Assembly: GCA_963677785.2 (NCBI GenBank)
Contig: CAXXDH010000003.1
Location: forward strand, 1,736,001 to 1,800,000
DNA from: G963665495 sp963677785
Lineage (GTDB): Bacteria; Desulfobacterota; Desulfovibrionia; Desulfovibrionales; Desulfovibrionaceae
Length of the DNA: 64,000 nucleotides
Direction: 5' to 3'
Below the pieces are notes generated by a model that did not search any database, had not been told where the DNA came from, and saw only the letters and a program-made list of their open reading frames with translations. This document shows, piece after piece, positions 63,687 through 64,000 of the stretch (within the stretch, counting starts at the first letter, position 1; each line of letters starts with the position of its first letter). The position numbers and the translations under genes are program-made.

Positions 63687-64000
63687 TTATCTATTATATA
63701 AGCGCCAAAAGGAGGTGCTTTTCCGTTTTGGCGTTTTGCTGTCACCAGCGAGAGTCGGTTTGAAGAGTTTGACAAGGCATTTTGCAATACTTCCTGCAAT
63801 GCAGATGACAGTGGCGAAAAAGAAGTGCAGGGGGATCATTTTCATGGTCATGAGCACGCCTTTATGCTTGATGCCCATACGGATGAAATGGCGGTTCAGC
63901 GTCAGCCAGACCAGGAAAAAAGCCAGCGTCCACAGCCAGGGGACCATGCCGCACAAGGACGCCAGAACGGACAGCGTGGTCAGGCAGGCGAATATCGGCC
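63687..64000 (-). CDS. C-terminal end of a membrane protein, cut by the window
   Basis: The frame is open to the right edge, so the start is outside. The visible 104 residues have two to three hydrophobic segments (TTLSVLASLCGMVPWLWTLA, LVWLTLNRHFIRMG, MIPLHFFFATVICIAGSIA) and a basic tail. The HKGVLMTMKMIPLHFFF pattern resembles the membrane end of GT2 glycosyltransferases, but the catalytic part is not in the window. Confidence 0.6.
   Translation of the reverse strand, partial: PIFACLTTLSVLASLCGMVPWLWTLAFFLVWLTLNRHFIRMGIKHKGVLMTMKMIPLHFFFATVICIAGSIAKCLVKLFKPTLAGDSKTPKRKSTSFWRLYNR

Noticed and set aside
1..64000. CRISPR arrays, rRNA or tRNA genes, prophage
   Set aside because: No regularly spaced repeats, no cloverleaf-like or rRNA sequence, and no phage structural gene were seen.

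Overview
The window reads as chromosomal DNA of a Desulfovibrio-like sulfate reducer (Desulfobacterota, Desulfovibrionaceae). This rests on moderately high GC coding DNA, gene pairs such as carB-purF and metX-metW, a UbiE/UbiA-type quinone operon, HypF (hydrogenase maturation), two sigma-54 activators, and intergenic palindromes built around TGCCTCCGGCGGC. The genus is inferred; no rRNA or tRNA gene was seen.

Layout. 1-957 is non-coding: hairpins resembling IS200/IS605 ends, a strong terminator and a consensus sigma-70 promoter ahead of a small secreted protein (958-1329). 1621-7319 is a housekeeping run: carB, purF, and a sugar-phosphate isomerase of the KdsD/KpsF type. 7516-14483 holds a flavoprotein, a secreted MORN-repeat protein, an M32 carboxypeptidase, two membrane proteins and a frameshifted PTPS-related membrane-protein gene. 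14499-21142 holds a cytochrome b5-like membrane protein (-), a kinase/receiver/TPR fusion, an iron-sulfur flavoprotein-like reductase, a YgiQ-type radical SAM protein and an exonuclease (-). 21143-24077 is mostly non-coding and partly very AT-rich. It surrounds an outer-membrane protein (-) and precedes a PrpR-type sigma-54 activator. tgt and murJ (-) overlap.

28978-32864 contains a secreted tryptophan-repeat protein (-), an AT-rich gap, a structured leader and a three-gene operon (UbiE-like and second methyltransferases, UbiA prenyltransferase) that probably works in menaquinone synthesis. 32943-41304 contains an MBL-fold hydrolase, an M29 aminopeptidase, a sensor-less sigma-54 activator, a 1422-residue proline-rich/TPR envelope protein and a secreted protein overlapping its end. 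41432-47487 is largely minus strand: pyrD-pyrK (pyrimidine synthesis, with carB), kup, a cupin and a Gfo/Idh oxidoreductase. Then follow an MFS transporter, hypF and a REC-GGDEF protein (+), and a larger tryptophan-repeat protein, metW and metX (-). 56750-64000 carries folD, eno, coaX and a glycan-type cluster (two methyltransferases, GT2, radical SAM/SPASM and a membrane protein cut by the window end).

The least explained material is the pair of secreted proteins (29035-29703 and 52364-53833) sharing a W-rich repeat of about 57-66 residues. It looks like an FG-GAP/VCBS-type propeller repeat that has mostly lost its calcium loops. Also notable are two sigma-54 activators with altered core motifs, a near-consensus -24/-12 element almost touching the start codon of the 1422-residue protein, and a leader ahead of the quinone operon with partial cobalamin-riboswitch character.
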